Positions 18,276 to 28,738 are shown, counted from the first letter of the stretch. The stretch is DNA of 64,000 bases from an uncultured Clostridia bacterium (GCA_934254725.1 CAKQLR010000004.1:1-64000); one strand, 5' to 3'. Notes: generated by a model not told the origin, from the sequence alone. Numbers and translations: made by a program.

Positions 18276-19040
18276 ATGAAGAAAATAATTTGTTTATTAT
18301 GCGTTATAGCTGCTTTTATTTCTCTTTCCGCCGATAATTTCTCGTTTGCCGAAGAGGCAGTCGAAACCACTGTCGTTTTAGACAGTTGCGATACTTCCGA
18401 CAACAATCTCGTAACCCATAACGTGGACAGATCGAACTTCGTGGAGGGTACGGGCAGTTGGTATGCGAACAACGAAGCGGGCAGACAAACGGCGCTTTTA
18501 AGGGATCTGGACGCGTCGCTTTTACCCGACTTCGATAAGGCGTACCTTGAGTTCTATTATTACGTTTATGACGCGACGAATATTTCGGGCGGACAAATAG
18601 AGCTTACGAGCTCGGGTTTTGAGGACGTGGAAGAACTGCATTTCGACGTAAATCCGAAAACGGTTACTCTTACCGACGGCTGGAATTTCGTTTCGATTAA
18701 GCTGACGGATTTTGAAAATGACGGCACGTTCGATTACAGAAAGCTATGCTATTTCAGATTTTATATGGGACCTTCCAAAAAGAGCACGTTTGAATGCAAT
18801 ATAGACGGAATAGTCATTACGGACAAGGGTCATCTCGACGAGGTTAAGGAGAACGGCATAACGGCGAAGAGTACAAAAGTGGAGAAGCTTTCTAAAATTA
18901 CGTCGAGAACATTGAAGAGAAAAGACGAAGCGGGATGCGGAGCTGTTAAATCAGTTACCGTCAGCTCGATAATTCTTTTGATAACAGGCGCATTGATTGC
19001 GGCGGGAGGAACTTATGCGTGGTTTGTTAAGAAAAAGTAA
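18276..19040 (+). CDS. Membrane-anchored single-module surface protein
   Basis: 254 residues, starting at ATG one base after the upstream stop and preceded by GGAGGG. The signal peptide ends near residue 25 (NFSFA/EE). One jelly-roll-like module (about 30-190) has QIELTSSG, GWNFVSIKL and LCYFRFYMG, the same landmarks as the modules at 8824 and 19015. A basic linker leads to DEAGCGAV (Cys 220), one helix and KKK. The gene overlaps the next by 26 bp. Likely a small glycan-binding companion of the importer; this is inference from domain type and position. Confidence 0.75.
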   Translation: MKKIICLLCVIAAFISLSADNFSFAEEAVETTVVLDSCDTSDNNLVTHNVDRSNFVEGTGSWYANNEAGRQTALLRDLDASLLPDFDKAYLEFYYYVYDATNISGGQIELTSSGFEDVEELHFDVNPKTVTLTDGWNFVSIKLTDFENDGTFDYRKLCYFRFYMGPSKKSTFECNIDGIVITDKGHLDEVKENGITAKSTKVEKLSKITSRTLKRKDEAGCGAVKSVTVSSIILLITGALIAAGGTYAWFVKKK

Positions 19041-20565
19041 TTTTATAAAATTAGTCGCACTTGTTTTCGCTGTCGCCTTTACGGTTATGTTCCCTATGGT
19101 AACGGGACGAGCGTATGCCGATGCCGAAGAGTTAACATTATCAAAAACGAACGATGAAACCGAATGGGCTTCCGACGCTTTGGAGTTTGTATCTCTGACG
19201 CTCGGCAGACCGAAAGGAGAAAGCGGAACGTCGCTCCTTTTCGGAACGGACGAACGCAACGATTCGGGGTTCGTTTATCTCGGAAGCCGTTCCGGGTTTT
19301 CGCCCGTTGCGGACGCATCCGCATTTAATTCGGAAAAGCTGTGTCTTGATTTCTGGCTGTATGTAAACAATGCGGAATTAGCTAAAAAAGCATACGTACG
19401 TTTTGAGTTGACTTCGGCTGGCGGAAAACAAAATCCCGCCGATAACGAAGAAAAACAGCAGGTTTTGTTCAATAACGGAGTTGAAACGGTTACGGGAATT
19501 ATCGATGGCTGGAACCATATCGTCTGCAATCTTTCGGACGGAAGAATAAGCTTTGAACGTATAAATTACTTCAGATTTTTTATAGCAAATTTGCAAAGGA
19601 ACGCGGGCAAAGTCACGTTTGCGCTGCATCATTTAAAACTTACGGAAACGGAACTCGGCAGAGGGAAAGCAAAAGTGATTGAAACACAGAACGTCGATAT
19701 TCCGTACGAGCCGATGGTCGTAAAACCTATAGACGAAAACAATCCCCCGCAGGATAACGGCGTAGTTTTTGCTTCGGCCAAAAGCTCGTTAAAATGGATG
19801 GATAACGTATCCGGCGCGTATGACTTAGCGGAAGAATGGACGGAGGGTTGCGTTCTCGCCGCGGGTAGCGGTGGAATGGTCGTTGCCTGTACATCGGACG
19901 GAGTAAATCTCGAAGAGCATTCCGTCCGGCAGGATTACGCTTACGTTTCGTTCTGGATATATTCGAACGATTTTTCCGTTTTTACAAAAACGGGACAATT
20001 TGAACTGAATTCGTCAAGGAGCGGCACGTTTGACGACAATAACGAGATAAAATGGGACTGGACGGATGAATTCGCCTCGTCTTTCGAGGACGGGAAATGG
20101 AATAAAGTGGAGCTGAAATTGCCGTCTTCGGCGGGGGCGCATTTAACGGGAACGGTGGATTTAAACGACCTGAGGTACTTCCGTATGTGGAATTTCCCGG
20201 CAAACGGCAGTTACGGATTTGAAGCGCTTATGCTTTTTTCGGATATAGTTATTACCGAGAAAGATTACAATCCGGAAGACTGGGACGGAAGCCTGATGCG
20301 CGTTGCCGAAACGAAGGACGCCTCTATCGAAAGGATAGATAAAACTAATTTAAAACACGAAATATTCGATACCCCGTATAACGCCGTAAACACAGGAATA
20401 AAAAAAGGAAACGACGTTGAACCTCAGATAATAAATAAAGAAGAAGTTAAAAACCCGAGCAACGTAGCGAACGTCTTAATAATAGTGTTTTTCGGCATAC
20501 TTGCCGCGTACGGGCTGTTTGCGGTCGTTTTTAACGTAAAAAGGATAAAAAACGAAAGAAAATGA
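19015..20565 (+). CDS. Membrane-anchored two-module surface protein
   Basis: 516 residues. The ATG at 19015 lies five bases after GGAGG; an in-frame TTG at 18997 has no such site. The signal peptide ends near residue 34 (GRAYA/DAEE). Two jelly-roll-like modules follow: the first has VRFELTSAGG, GWNHIVCNL and INYFRFF, the second QFELNSS, KWNKVELKL and LRYFRMW. A C-terminal helix (about 478-500) and a basic tail (VKRIKNERK) anchor it, but without the Gly-Cys pair of its neighbours. It ends on the ATG of the next gene. Probable glycan-binding surface protein of locus A. Confidence 0.75.
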   Translation: MRGLLRKSNFIKLVALVFAVAFTVMFPMVTGRAYADAEELTLSKTNDETEWASDALEFVSLTLGRPKGESGTSLLFGTDERNDSGFVYLGSRSGFSPVADASAFNSEKLCLDFWLYVNNAELAKKAYVRFELTSAGGKQNPADNEEKQQVLFNNGVETVTGIIDGWNHIVCNLSDGRISFERINYFRFFIANLQRNAGKVTFALHHLKLTETELGRGKAKVIETQNVDIPYEPMVVKPIDENNPPQDNGVVFASAKSSLKWMDNVSGAYDLAEEWTEGCVLAAGSGGMVVACTSDGVNLEEHSVRQDYAYVSFWIYSNDFSVFTKTGQFELNSSRSGTFDDNNEIKWDWTDEFASSFEDGKWNKVELKLPSSAGAHLTGTVDLNDLRYFRMWNFPANGSYGFEALMLFSDIVITEKDYNPEDWDGSLMRVAETKDASIERIDKTNLKHEIFDTPYNAVNTGIKKGNDVEPQIINKEEVKNPSNVANVLIIVFFGILAAYGLFAVVFNVKRIKNERK

Positions 20566-22835
20566 AATATCAATACTTAAAACAATGGACAGTCACTCCT
20601 CATTATCCCTTCGTTCCTTTTTTAGGGAAAAGCGTGGAAACGGGGCAAAGGCTTCTCGGCATCACAAACGAAATGAAAATAGAATTGCCGCACAGCCTGT
20701 ACTATTATCTTGAAAAAAACGGGTATATTCCCGACCCCGCCGTAAAAATGAATTCTCTTTACGCGGAGTGGGTTAAAGACCGCTGGTGGCTTTACGAAAC
20801 GGAGTTTATACCCGAAAGGAACAAGAAATGCGATCTCGTTTTCGAATGCGTGGATTACGAATGCATAGTGTATCTGAATAACGACGAAATAGGCAGGCAT
20901 AAAGGAGCAAATACGCCGTTCCGCTTTGATTTAGGCGGTTTATTGAAATACGGAGAGAAAAATTTTCTGCGGGTTCTCGTTATGCCGGGCAAGGAGGAAG
21001 CGGGGCAGATAGGGTATACATATAACATCCGCGGTCGCCGTCCTCGTTTCGATAACAAATGGGATTTCTGCACGAGGCTTATCAATGTGGGAATATATCG
21101 CCCCGTGTATCTCGAATATTACGACAGCGCGAGAATAGATTCCGTTTCTTTTAAGACTACGGACTATAAAAACAGAAAAGGCGCTGCGAGAGTAAAAATA
21201 TTTTCGCGCGTCGCCAAAACGGAAACCGTCAGGGTTTATGTTCATGACGAAGGCAAATGTCTGTTTTCGGATTCCCGTACGGTTAATCTCGCAAACGGAA
21301 CTACGGCGGTTGATTTCGACGTGACCGTTCCGAACGGAGAGCTTTGGTTTACCAACGGCGAAGGAAAAGCTAAGACGTATACTTTGGAAGCCTGTATAGA
21401 CGGTGAGGGCGCAATATCTTCTAAAACGGCAATTATCGGTTTCAGGGAAATATCTTTCGAAATGAACCCGGGCAGCCCGGAGAGTGCTATTCCTTATACG
21501 TTTAAAGTAAACGGAAAATGTATTTATGCGAAAGGTTTTAATTTAACTCCGCTTGATTACAGACTCGGCGATGAGACGAACGAAAAGTATGACAGGTTGG
21601 TGAGGCTTGCCAAAGAAGCCAATACGAACATTATAAGAGTGTGGGGCGGAGGAATAATCGAAAGCGAGTATTTTTACAGGCTGTGTTCGGAAAACGGAAT
21701 AATGATCTGGCAGGATTTATTGCAGTCTTCGAGCGGGCTTTCAAACGAGCCGCCCGTCGATAGCGAGTACCTTTCGGCACTGCAGGAGGAGACCCGAAAT
21801 TTAATCGATTCCAGATCTTCATACCCCTGTTTAGCCGTGATAACGGCGGGTAACGAGCTATTCGGAGGCGACGCAAAACCTATTACGGAAGAGCACCCGA
21901 ATATAAAAGTAATTAAGAAAGTCCTGGACGAAGAGGAGTGTACGGTGCGTTTTATTACTTCCACTTCCAGCGGCCCGGTTCAGGAAGCTTCTTTAACCGT
22001 TCCGGAGCTTAATCACGATATACACGGCCCGTGGCTGTATGGCCCCGACGCGGAGTATTATAGACATTACAACAATTTGAAATGCCTTTTTGCTGGTGAA
22101 TTCGGTTGCAACGGAATATCTTCGCTTGCTCAATTGAAAAGGATACTCGGCGAAAACGATTTGCGGGTTACTTCGGCTGCCATAAATGAAACGTGGCGCT
22201 TTCACGGCGAATGGTGGGATATGAATTCCGTCATAACCGAACTTTTCGGAAAAATAACGGATTTGAACGAATTTGTGGCAATAGGTCGTTTTTTGCAATA
22301 CAACGGTTTGTTCTACGCCGTTTCTTCGCATAAAAGGAATGCGCCGTACCAGAGCGGCTGTATGGTGTGGCAGCTAAACGAAACGTATCCTAATGCTACT
22401 TGCACTTCGCTCGTTGAGTATTACGGAAACGTAAAACCCGCCTATTTCGCAGCTAAACAGGCTTTTGAGAAGGTTTTATTTTCGTTTGAGTACGAGAAAC
22501 TTTCGTTTGAAACCGGCGAGGAAACGGAGATCAAAGCGTACTTTACCTCCGAGGAAAGCTGCCCTGATATAAAGGCGGAATTCAAGGTAGAAAAAGACTG
22601 CAAAACTATCGTAAGCGAGGAGATAAGGGGTGGCACCGATACGGCTATGCAAACTGTATTGCTGAAGAAATTCCGTTTTACGGTTACCGCCGGGAAGCTG
22701 TATAAATTTACGCTCGGGGGTACGGTAGCGGGCAGAAATTACATAAGCCGCGCGGTTATGCTCGTTCGCGGCGAAAACGGATTATGCGATAAAAACGCGC
22801 TTTTAAATTATATTTCGGAGATGAATTTACAATGA
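20562..22835 (+). CDS. Glycoside hydrolase family 2, beta-mannosidase-like
   Basis: 757 residues, no signal peptide, so cytoplasmic. The N-terminal GH2 sugar-binding domain (about 60-185) contains FECVDYECIVYLNN and the HKGANTPFRFDL turn; an Ig-like domain follows, then the TIM barrel. IIRVWGGGIIE and IMIWQDLLQSS match beta-mannosidases. The predicted acid/base is Glu 432 in TAGNEL and the nucleophile Glu 513 in AGEFGC. It overlaps its neighbours by four bases on both sides (ATGA), so the tail of locus A is one translationally coupled unit. It should trim beta-linked mannose or a related sugar from imported oligosaccharides. Confidence 0.85.
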   Translation: MKYQYLKQWTVTPHYPFVPFLGKSVETGQRLLGITNEMKIELPHSLYYYLEKNGYIPDPAVKMNSLYAEWVKDRWWLYETEFIPERNKKCDLVFECVDYECIVYLNNDEIGRHKGANTPFRFDLGGLLKYGEKNFLRVLVMPGKEEAGQIGYTYNIRGRRPRFDNKWDFCTRLINVGIYRPVYLEYYDSARIDSVSFKTTDYKNRKGAARVKIFSRVAKTETVRVYVHDEGKCLFSDSRTVNLANGTTAVDFDVTVPNGELWFTNGEGKAKTYTLEACIDGEGAISSKTAIIGFREISFEMNPGSPESAIPYTFKVNGKCIYAKGFNLTPLDYRLGDETNEKYDRLVRLAKEANTNIIRVWGGGIIESEYFYRLCSENGIMIWQDLLQSSSGLSNEPPVDSEYLSALQEETRNLIDSRSSYPCLAVITAGNELFGGDAKPITEEHPNIKVIKKVLDEEECTVRFITSTSSGPVQEASLTVPELNHDIHGPWLYGPDAEYYRHYNNLKCLFAGEFGCNGISSLAQLKRILGENDLRVTSAAINETWRFHGEWWDMNSVITELFGKITDLNEFVAIGRFLQYNGLFYAVSSHKRNAPYQSGCMVWQLNETYPNATCTSLVEYYGNVKPAYFAAKQAFEKVLFSFEYEKLSFETGEETEIKAYFTSEESCPDIKAEFKVEKDCKTIVSEEIRGGTDTAMQTVLLKKFRFTVTAGKLYKFTLGGTVAGRNYISRAVMLVRGENGLCDKNALLNYISEMNLQ

Positions 22836-25060
22836 AAACGTTGCCTTTCGGGAATGTAAAAATAACGGATATCAAATTTTGCAAAGATATAAAAAACAAC
22901 GACGAATTTATGGATTCGCTCGACATGGACAAATTGCTTTTCGCTTATTATACGAATACGGATATCTGTCCGAAAGCTTCTTCTCCGTACGGCGGGTGGG
23001 AAAACATAAATTTCGACGACGAGGGGTACTCGCATATAAGCGGGCATACGTTAGGGCATATGCTTTCGGCAATGTCGCAAAGGTTTGCTTCCGAAGGAAA
23101 GTTCGGGGATAAAATAGACTATGCCGTGGACGAACTTGCAAAATGTCAATCGGAAAACGGGTATATCAATACAAAGCCGGAGAAAGTTATTGAAGATCTG
23201 GAAGAGGACAGGACCGGTGCGAATCATTATTATTCGATGCACAAACATTTGGCGGGGTTGTTCGACACATACCGTTATGCGGGAAGCAAAAAGGCGCTCG
23301 GTATTTTATTGCGTTACGCAGACTGGCAGTATTCGAGAATTAAAAACCTTTCGGATGAAAAGCGGGAAAAGATGCTTGAAAAAGAATACGGCGGGATGAA
23401 CGAATTGCTTTTCAATATCTATTCGGTATCGAAAGACGAAAATCACAAAAAAGCCGCGTATGCTTTTTGTCAGAAAGGGCTTTTCGGGGCGCTTGAAAGG
23501 AACGAGGACGTTTTGTGTGGCAACCATGCAAATACCATGATACCGAAAATCGTCGGAGCGGCGAGAGGTTATACGGTGACGGGCGATAAATCCCTGCTTG
23601 CCGTTGCCGAAAATTTCTGGAGCATGGTGGTGGAAAGAGGGCGAACCTTTCCTACCGGCGGAAATGCGGAAAGCGAACATTTTTATAAACCGGGCTTTCT
23701 GGACAGGCAGATTTACGACGAAGCTCACGAAACTTGTAACGTATACAATATGCTTAAATTAACCGAGATTCTGTTTGAATGCACAGGTGAAAAGAAGTAC
23801 GCGGATTATTACGAAAAAGCCGTTTTTAACGCGATATCGGGCAGTATTAACGAAAAGGGCTTAAAAACGTACTTTCAGTTTTCGGGGTTCAATGCAAGAA
23901 AAATATTTCATTCTCCTTTCGCGTCATTCTGGTGCTGTACGGGCACGGGAATGGAATCGTTTTCCAAATTAAACAAAAACATATACTTTTCGGAAGGTGA
24001 GGAATTGTACGTAAATTCTTTTATTTCGAGCGAATGCGTTTTTCCGTTATCGGGCGGGCAGGCACAAATAAAGTTGTCCGATTTGTATGAAGCCTCCGAA
24101 ATAGAAGTAACCGCGGATAAACCGTTTATACTTAAAGTCAGAAATCCTGGCTGGTCGGATAATACCGAGGTTTTAGTAAACGGACAGCGGACGGCAAACG
24201 AAAAGAACGGTTATTTTGAAATCTTCATAAAGGAAGGCAAAACTTTTATACGGATTGATTTTTCCGTCAGGTTGAAGTTTGAAAAACTTGAAAACGAAAC
24301 GTACTATTTTACTTACGGTAAAAAAGTTTATACGGCAATCGGCAACAGATATGAAAAGCTGAATAATCTGGCTGTCGATTTTTTTGCCGATAAAATCGAT
24401 TTTGAAAAAGATATCAAGGTTATAAAAAGGCAGAACAGAGAGTTTATCGCAGAAATAAACGGCGAAAAATTGTATCTGAAGCCTTACGACGCCGTTACTG
24501 ACGAAACTCACAATATGTATTTTGTATTGAGGAAAGACAAGAAATATCCCGAGTACTCTATCGCAATGCACGCAAAGGCAAGTTCTTCCAAGGATGCGGA
24601 CGAGAATATGCCGAGCGAGCAGAATTGCTGGCTTATAAGAGGGCTGACGCCGAATTTATATCTCGTTCACGACGGCGGCGAGCCTACGAACAGCTACGGT
24701 ATGCAGGATGAAAAATACCATGTTCATAAATGGGGAAGGTTTGACCATTATTCGATGGGCAGCGGGTATATAAGATATGATTTCGAGAAAGAGGAGACTA
24801 TTTCCTTTGCTGAAATTTACTGGGCGGACAATACGGACGAACCTCACGGTGCGTTTAAAGGAAACGATACTCTGCCTGAAAAGTGCGTCGCGGAAATTCT
24901 TTTAAACGGTAAAATAATATTCAGAAAAGAGCTTGAAAATATAGAAAAAGACAAGTATAACAAAATAGAGTTTCCTAAGATGAAAGCCGATGGAATGAGA
25001 CTGAAATTAAAAGCAAAAACCGACCACAGCATAGGCATACTCGAGTGGAAAGTATTTTAA
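22832..25060 (+). CDS. GH127-family (DUF1680) beta-L-arabinofuranosidase-like enzyme
   Basis: 742 residues, no signal peptide. The alpha/alpha barrel carries HISGHTLGHMLSAM and the active-site set of GH127: HETCNVYNML gives Glu 300 and Cys 302, and FWCCTGTGMESF gives Cys 368 and Cys 369. In the characterised family member a zinc ion is bound by the Glu and three Cys, one Cys being the nucleophile; all four are present here. A C-terminal beta region (about 590-742) is extra and resembles a discoidin-like fold. Expected to release L-arabinofuranose or a related sugar in the cytoplasm. GH127 relatives act on other sugars, so the substrate is not certain. Confidence 0.88.
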   Translation: MKTLPFGNVKITDIKFCKDIKNNDEFMDSLDMDKLLFAYYTNTDICPKASSPYGGWENINFDDEGYSHISGHTLGHMLSAMSQRFASEGKFGDKIDYAVDELAKCQSENGYINTKPEKVIEDLEEDRTGANHYYSMHKHLAGLFDTYRYAGSKKALGILLRYADWQYSRIKNLSDEKREKMLEKEYGGMNELLFNIYSVSKDENHKKAAYAFCQKGLFGALERNEDVLCGNHANTMIPKIVGAARGYTVTGDKSLLAVAENFWSMVVERGRTFPTGGNAESEHFYKPGFLDRQIYDEAHETCNVYNMLKLTEILFECTGEKKYADYYEKAVFNAISGSINEKGLKTYFQFSGFNARKIFHSPFASFWCCTGTGMESFSKLNKNIYFSEGEELYVNSFISSECVFPLSGGQAQIKLSDLYEASEIEVTADKPFILKVRNPGWSDNTEVLVNGQRTANEKNGYFEIFIKEGKTFIRIDFSVRLKFEKLENETYYFTYGKKVYTAIGNRYEKLNNLAVDFFADKIDFEKDIKVIKRQNREFIAEINGEKLYLKPYDAVTDETHNMYFVLRKDKKYPEYSIAMHAKASSSKDADENMPSEQNCWLIRGLTPNLYLVHDGGEPTNSYGMQDEKYHVHKWGRFDHYSMGSGYIRYDFEKEETISFAEIYWADNTDEPHGAFKGNDTLPEKCVAEILLNGKIIFRKELENIEKDKYNKIEFPKMKADGMRLKLKAKTDHSIGILEWKVF

Positions 25061-25080
25061 AATAAAAAATAATTAAAAGC

Positions 25081-25120
25081 AAAAACGAGTTTGGTTATTC
25101 CGGATTCGTTTTTCTTTTTT
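25081..25120 (+). terminator. Terminator of glycan locus A
   Basis: 14-bp stem with three G-U pairs (25081-25094 with 25101-25114), six-base loop, and T-rich tail. The following 25121-25226 contains nothing I can identify. Confidence 0.75.
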
Positions 25121-25226
25121 GTTCTGAAAAAGTGATTGCCGATGGGCGGTCGGGAAACAGAGGATTATGCCGACGGAAGGAAGCCGTAAATGTGACTTTG
25201 CGCAAGGCCTTGTTCCCTGTAAACCT

Positions 25227-25255
25227 TTGACACGAAATAGATTATTTGGTATAAT
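25227..25255 (+). promoter_or_regulatory. Sigma-A promoter of the ruv operon
   Basis: TTGACA (25227-25232), 17-bp spacer, TATAAT (25250-25255): full consensus hexamers, 23 bp before the ruvC start. Confidence 0.9.
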
Positions 25256-25277
25256 AATAAAATACAATAGGTGTATT

Positions 25278-25775
25278 ATGATTATTTTAGGACTTGACCC
25301 GGGGTTTGCGACGATCGGCTTCGGCGTTATCGAAAGCGACAGAGGCAAGGCAACCGTTGTCGATTACGGTACGATTACCACGTCTAAGGATCTGACCTTT
25401 CCCGAAAGACTTATGAAAATTGAAAAGGGTATGGTTGCGTTGATAGAGAAATTTAATCCCGAGCAGATTGCTATGGAAGAATTGTTCTTCAACACAAACA
25501 TTACCACGGGTATAAACGTTGCCCATGCGAGGGGTGTTATGGTGCTTGTTGCGGCAAGGGAATGCCCCGGCGGGCTTTTCGAATACACGCCTCTTCAGAT
25601 AAAACAGGCGCTTACGGGCTATGGCAGGGCGGATAAACAGCAGATGATGCAAATGGTTAAAACGTATCTTCGCCTTGACAAAATTCCCCGTCCGGACGAC
25701 GCGGCGGACGCGCTTGCTGTTGCATTGTGCCACAGCCAGACAAATAGGCTCGGTTCTCTTTTCAGAATGAAATAA
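25278..25775 (+). CDS. ruvC: Holliday junction endonuclease RuvC
   Basis: 165 residues from the ATG at 25278. In-frame starts farther upstream precede or overlap the promoter and are rejected. The RNase H-like fold carries the catalytic acids: Asp 7 in GLDPG, the Glu pair in AMEELFF, and the C-terminal DDAADALAVALCH. It nicks Holliday junctions symmetrically, guided by RuvAB. First gene of a ruvC-ruvA-ruvB-queA-tgt run on the same strand. Confidence 0.97.
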   Translation: MIILGLDPGFATIGFGVIESDRGKATVVDYGTITTSKDLTFPERLMKIEKGMVALIEKFNPEQIAMEELFFNTNITTGINVAHARGVMVLVAARECPGGLFEYTPLQIKQALTGYGRADKQQMMQMVKTYLRLDKIPRPDDAADALAVALCHSQTNRLGSLFRMK

Positions 25776-25826
25776 TTCAATTGATTTAATGCAAAAACCG
25801 CCTTTATCGCGGATAAAAGGATTAAA

Positions 25827-26414
25827 ATGATAGGATATATAAAAGGCGTCGTGACGGATATTTTTCCCGGCGGCGTGCTTCTTGAAAACAACGGAATAGG
25901 TTACGAAATAAGTCTTTCGGCATGTGCTTTCGAAAGGCTTGTAAGGGACACTCAGGGAGGTGTTTACACCTACCTGCAGGTCAGAGAGGACGGATTAAGC
26001 CTTTTCGGCTTCGATACAGTAGAAGAAAAGAGAATGTTTTTAAAACTTATTTCGGTTTCCGGGGTTGGCCCTAAAATGGGCATAGCGATCCTCGGCGGAA
26101 TGAGCCTTAAAGACCTTGCTATGGCTATCGCCACGTCCGACGCAAAAACGCTTTCCCGAATAAAAGGTTGCGGCAAAAAAACCGCGGAGAGGATTATTCT
26201 CGAACTCAGGGAAAACATTTCTTCGCTCGATTTAGGTTCGTCCGCAACGGCTTCTCCACTTCCGATGGGGGACGAATCGGACGCGGTTATCGCGCTTATG
26301 AGCCTCGGTTTTTCAAGGGCGGAGAGCGAAAAAGCCGTTTCTTCCGCTTATATGAACGGTGCGAACGGTGTGGAAGAAATAATATCTTTTGCTTTGAAGG
26401 GGCTTGCCAAGTAG
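25827..26414 (+). CDS. ruvA: Holliday junction DNA helicase subunit RuvA
   Basis: 195 residues with the OB-fold N-terminus (MIGYIKGVVTDIFPGGVLLE), the helix-hairpin-helix region (SVSGVGPKMGIAIL and IKGCGKKTAERIILEL) and the C-terminal RuvB-binding domain (DAVIALMSLGFSRAESEKAV). It binds four-way junctions as a tetramer and loads RuvB. It starts after AAAGGATTA, 51 bp downstream of ruvC. Confidence 0.97.
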   Translation: MIGYIKGVVTDIFPGGVLLENNGIGYEISLSACAFERLVRDTQGGVYTYLQVREDGLSLFGFDTVEEKRMFLKLISVSGVGPKMGIAILGGMSLKDLAMAIATSDAKTLSRIKGCGKKTAERIILELRENISSLDLGSSATASPLPMGDESDAVIALMSLGFSRAESEKAVSSAYMNGANGVEEIISFALKGLAK

Positions 26415-26425
26415 CCCGGAGTTTA

Positions 26426-26506
26426 GTGATTTTAAACGGAAAAGTAAAAGCAAAATGTGCGGATAACGTGAGAAAAAGGGTATTTATTAACGGAAAAATG
26501 CTATGA
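26426..26506 (+). CDS. Possible 26-residue ORF coupled to ruvB
   Basis: GTG at 26426 follows CGGAG and opens a short basic product ([19 protein letters not shown]..) that ends at a TGA overlapping the ruvB ATG (ATGA, 26503-26506). It fills the 88-bp gap between ruvA and ruvB. The ruvB start itself has no clear ribosome binding site, so translation of this ORF could deliver ribosomes to it. It may equally be chance. Confidence 0.25.
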   Translation: MILNGKVKAKCADNVRKRVFINGKML

Positions 26507-27546
26507 TTGAAATGGAAGACGACAGACTGATTGTGTCTACGAAAACCGAATACGACGACGTGGAAAACGTGCTCAGACCGAAAAGCATGGCGGGCTATGT
26601 GGGGCAGGAAAAGGTTAAGGAAAACCTTGCCGTGTTCATGCAAGCCGCAAAACTGCGCGGGGAGGCGTTGGATCACGTTCTGTTATACGGCCCCCCGGGG
26701 CTCGGTAAAACCACGCTTGCGCACATTATAGCAACCGAAATGGGCTCCAACATCAAGGTTACTTCGGGTCCTTCCATAGAGAAGGCTGGCGACCTTGCGG
26801 CTATACTTACTAACCTCGAAGCCAATGACGTGCTTTTCATAGACGAAATTCATCGTCTCAACCACACCGTGGAGGAAATACTCTACCCCGCGATGGAGGA
26901 CTATTCGCTCGATTTTATAATCGGCAAAGGACCTTCGGCAAGAAGCGTGCAAATACCGTTAAAACCGTTCACGCTGATAGGCGCCACCACAAAGGCGGGT
27001 AGGCTTTCTTCGCCGTTGCGCGATCGTTTCGGCGTAATCTGCAGGTTGGAAATGTATTCGGTCGACGAGCTTGCGGAGATTGTGCGGCGTTCTGCTGTGC
27101 TTCTCGGCACAAGCATAAACGAGGACGCTTCCAAGGAACTCGCCACGCGTAGCCGGGGAACACCGCGTATTGCGAACAGACTTTTGAAAAGAGTGAGGGA
27201 TTTTTCTTCTGTGAGAGGGCATGACGTTATCAATTTCGAAACGACTTCCGATGCGCTCGACCGTCTGGAAATAGATAAATTAGGGCTTGACTCTACGGAT
27301 AAAAAGATGCTGCTTTCCCTTATGGATAAATTCGGCGGCGGCCCCGTAGGGTTAGATACTCTGGCTGCTACCATAAACGAGGACTCGAATACGATTGAGG
27401 ACGTGTACGAGCCGTACCTTCTTCAGCTCGGCTTTATTTCAAGAACTCCGAGAGGCAGGGTTGCGCTCAAACGGGCGTACGACCACCTGGGTAAAAAGAT
27501 GCCGAAGAACAACAAATATCAACTTTCTATGTTCGACGAGGATTGA
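26503..27546 (+). CDS. ruvB: Holliday junction branch-migration helicase RuvB
   Basis: 347 residues, the usual length. AAA+ motor with Walker [10 protein letters not shown] (about 66-74), Walker [11 protein letters not shown] (about 110-119), sensor and arginine-finger region [18 protein letters not shown], and a winged-helix C-terminus ending in RTPRGRVAL. Works with RuvA to drive branch migration before RuvC cleavage. Confidence 0.97.
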   Translation: MIEMEDDRLIVSTKTEYDDVENVLRPKSMAGYVGQEKVKENLAVFMQAAKLRGEALDHVLLYGPPGLGKTTLAHIIATEMGSNIKVTSGPSIEKAGDLAAILTNLEANDVLFIDEIHRLNHTVEEILYPAMEDYSLDFIIGKGPSARSVQIPLKPFTLIGATTKAGRLSSPLRDRFGVICRLEMYSVDELAEIVRRSAVLLGTSINEDASKELATRSRGTPRIANRLLKRVRDFSSVRGHDVINFETTSDALDRLEIDKLGLDSTDKKMLLSLMDKFGGGPVGLDTLAATINEDSNTIEDVYEPYLLQLGFISRTPRGRVALKRAYDHLGKKMPKNNKYQLSMFDED

Positions 27547-27610
27547 ATTTACTCCTTCTCCAAACATACAAAATAACGGATAATGCGCGAAATGCGTCGC
27601 TTTTTATAAT

Positions 27611-28633
27611 ATGCTGAGCACGAAAGACTTTTATTACGACCTGCCGGAAGAGCTTATTGCACAGACTCCCAAAGAGCCGCGCGACAGCTCACGCCTGCTC
27701 GTTTACAACAGAAAAACAGATACGGTAGAACACAAGATTTTCAGAGACGTTCTCGATTACTTTAACAAGGGCGACCTCATCGTGGTAAATGACACCAAGG
27801 TTTTACCCGCAAGATTGTTCTTTTACACCGCTCACGGCGGAAGGGTGGAAGTACTTCTTTTAAAAAGGCTTAATCTTACCGATTGGGAGGTTCTTGTAAA
27901 GCCCGGGAAGAAAGCAAAGGAGGGCGTAAAACTTATCGCCAACGAGGAGCTTTCTTTGGAAGTTCTCTCCCGCACGGATGACGGCGGAAGAATAGTAAGG
28001 TTTATTTTCAACGGGGTTTTCGAGGAGATTATTTCCCGCATAGGGGAAATGCCGTTGCCGCCGTATATTCACGAAAAGTTAAAGGATAAAGACAGATACC
28101 AGACTGTTTATTGCAAAACGGAAGGCTCGGCTGCTGCACCCACCGCGGGCTTGCATTTTACCCCGCAGCTTATAGCCGCGCTCAAGGAAAAGGGTGTGGA
28201 ATTCGCAAGGGTGTTGTTGCACGTAGGGCTCGGAACGTTCCGCCCCGTCAAGGTGGACGACGTTACGCAACATAAAATGCATACCGAGTTCTATAAAATC
28301 GATGAGGAGAACGCGGAGAAAATTAACGCCGCAAAGCGCGAAGGCAGGCGGGTTATCGCCGTCGGCACGACGAGCGTGAGAACGCTTGAAACGGTTGCGG
28401 ACGAGAACGGCTTTGTGAGGGCTTGTTCGGGGGATACGAATATTTTTATCTACCCGCCATATAAGTTTAAATGCGTGGACGCGCTTATAACGAACTTTCA
28501 CCTGCCCGAATCTACCCTCGTAATGCTCGTTGCGGCTTTCACTTCGAGGGAGAAAATTCTTTCTCTTTACGAAACCGCGGTAAAGGAAAAATACCGTTTC
28601 TTCTCTTTCGGCGACGCGATGCTCATTCTGTAA
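27611..28633 (+). CDS. queA: S-adenosylmethionine:tRNA ribosyltransferase-isomerase QueA
   Basis: 340 residues. Conserved start [15 protein letters not shown], and the [10 protein letters not shown] and VGLGTFRPV blocks identify QueA, which transfers the ribosyl part of SAM to preQ1-modified tRNA to make epoxyqueuosine. The ATG at 27611 has no Shine-Dalgarno sequence; it is preceded directly by TTTTTATAAT. The start matches the family N-terminus and no better one exists. Paired with tgt downstream, giving two successive steps of queuosine synthesis. Confidence 0.96.
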   Translation: MLSTKDFYYDLPEELIAQTPKEPRDSSRLLVYNRKTDTVEHKIFRDVLDYFNKGDLIVVNDTKVLPARLFFYTAHGGRVEVLLLKRLNLTDWEVLVKPGKKAKEGVKLIANEELSLEVLSRTDDGGRIVRFIFNGVFEEIISRIGEMPLPPYIHEKLKDKDRYQTVYCKTEGSAAAPTAGLHFTPQLIAALKEKGVEFARVLLHVGLGTFRPVKVDDVTQHKMHTEFYKIDEENAEKINAAKREGRRVIAVGTTSVRTLETVADENGFVRACSGDTNIFIYPPYKFKCVDALITNFHLPESTLVMLVAAFTSREKILSLYETAVKEKYRFFSFGDAMLIL

Positions 28634-28738
28634 CCGTCGGAAATATTGTATAGCGCTGTCGGTTCCGATAAAACCGATTTGTAAACGTTGTTGTATTAAA
28701 AAAATATGGATTAAGCCGCGAAAAAGGCGACTTTTTGA

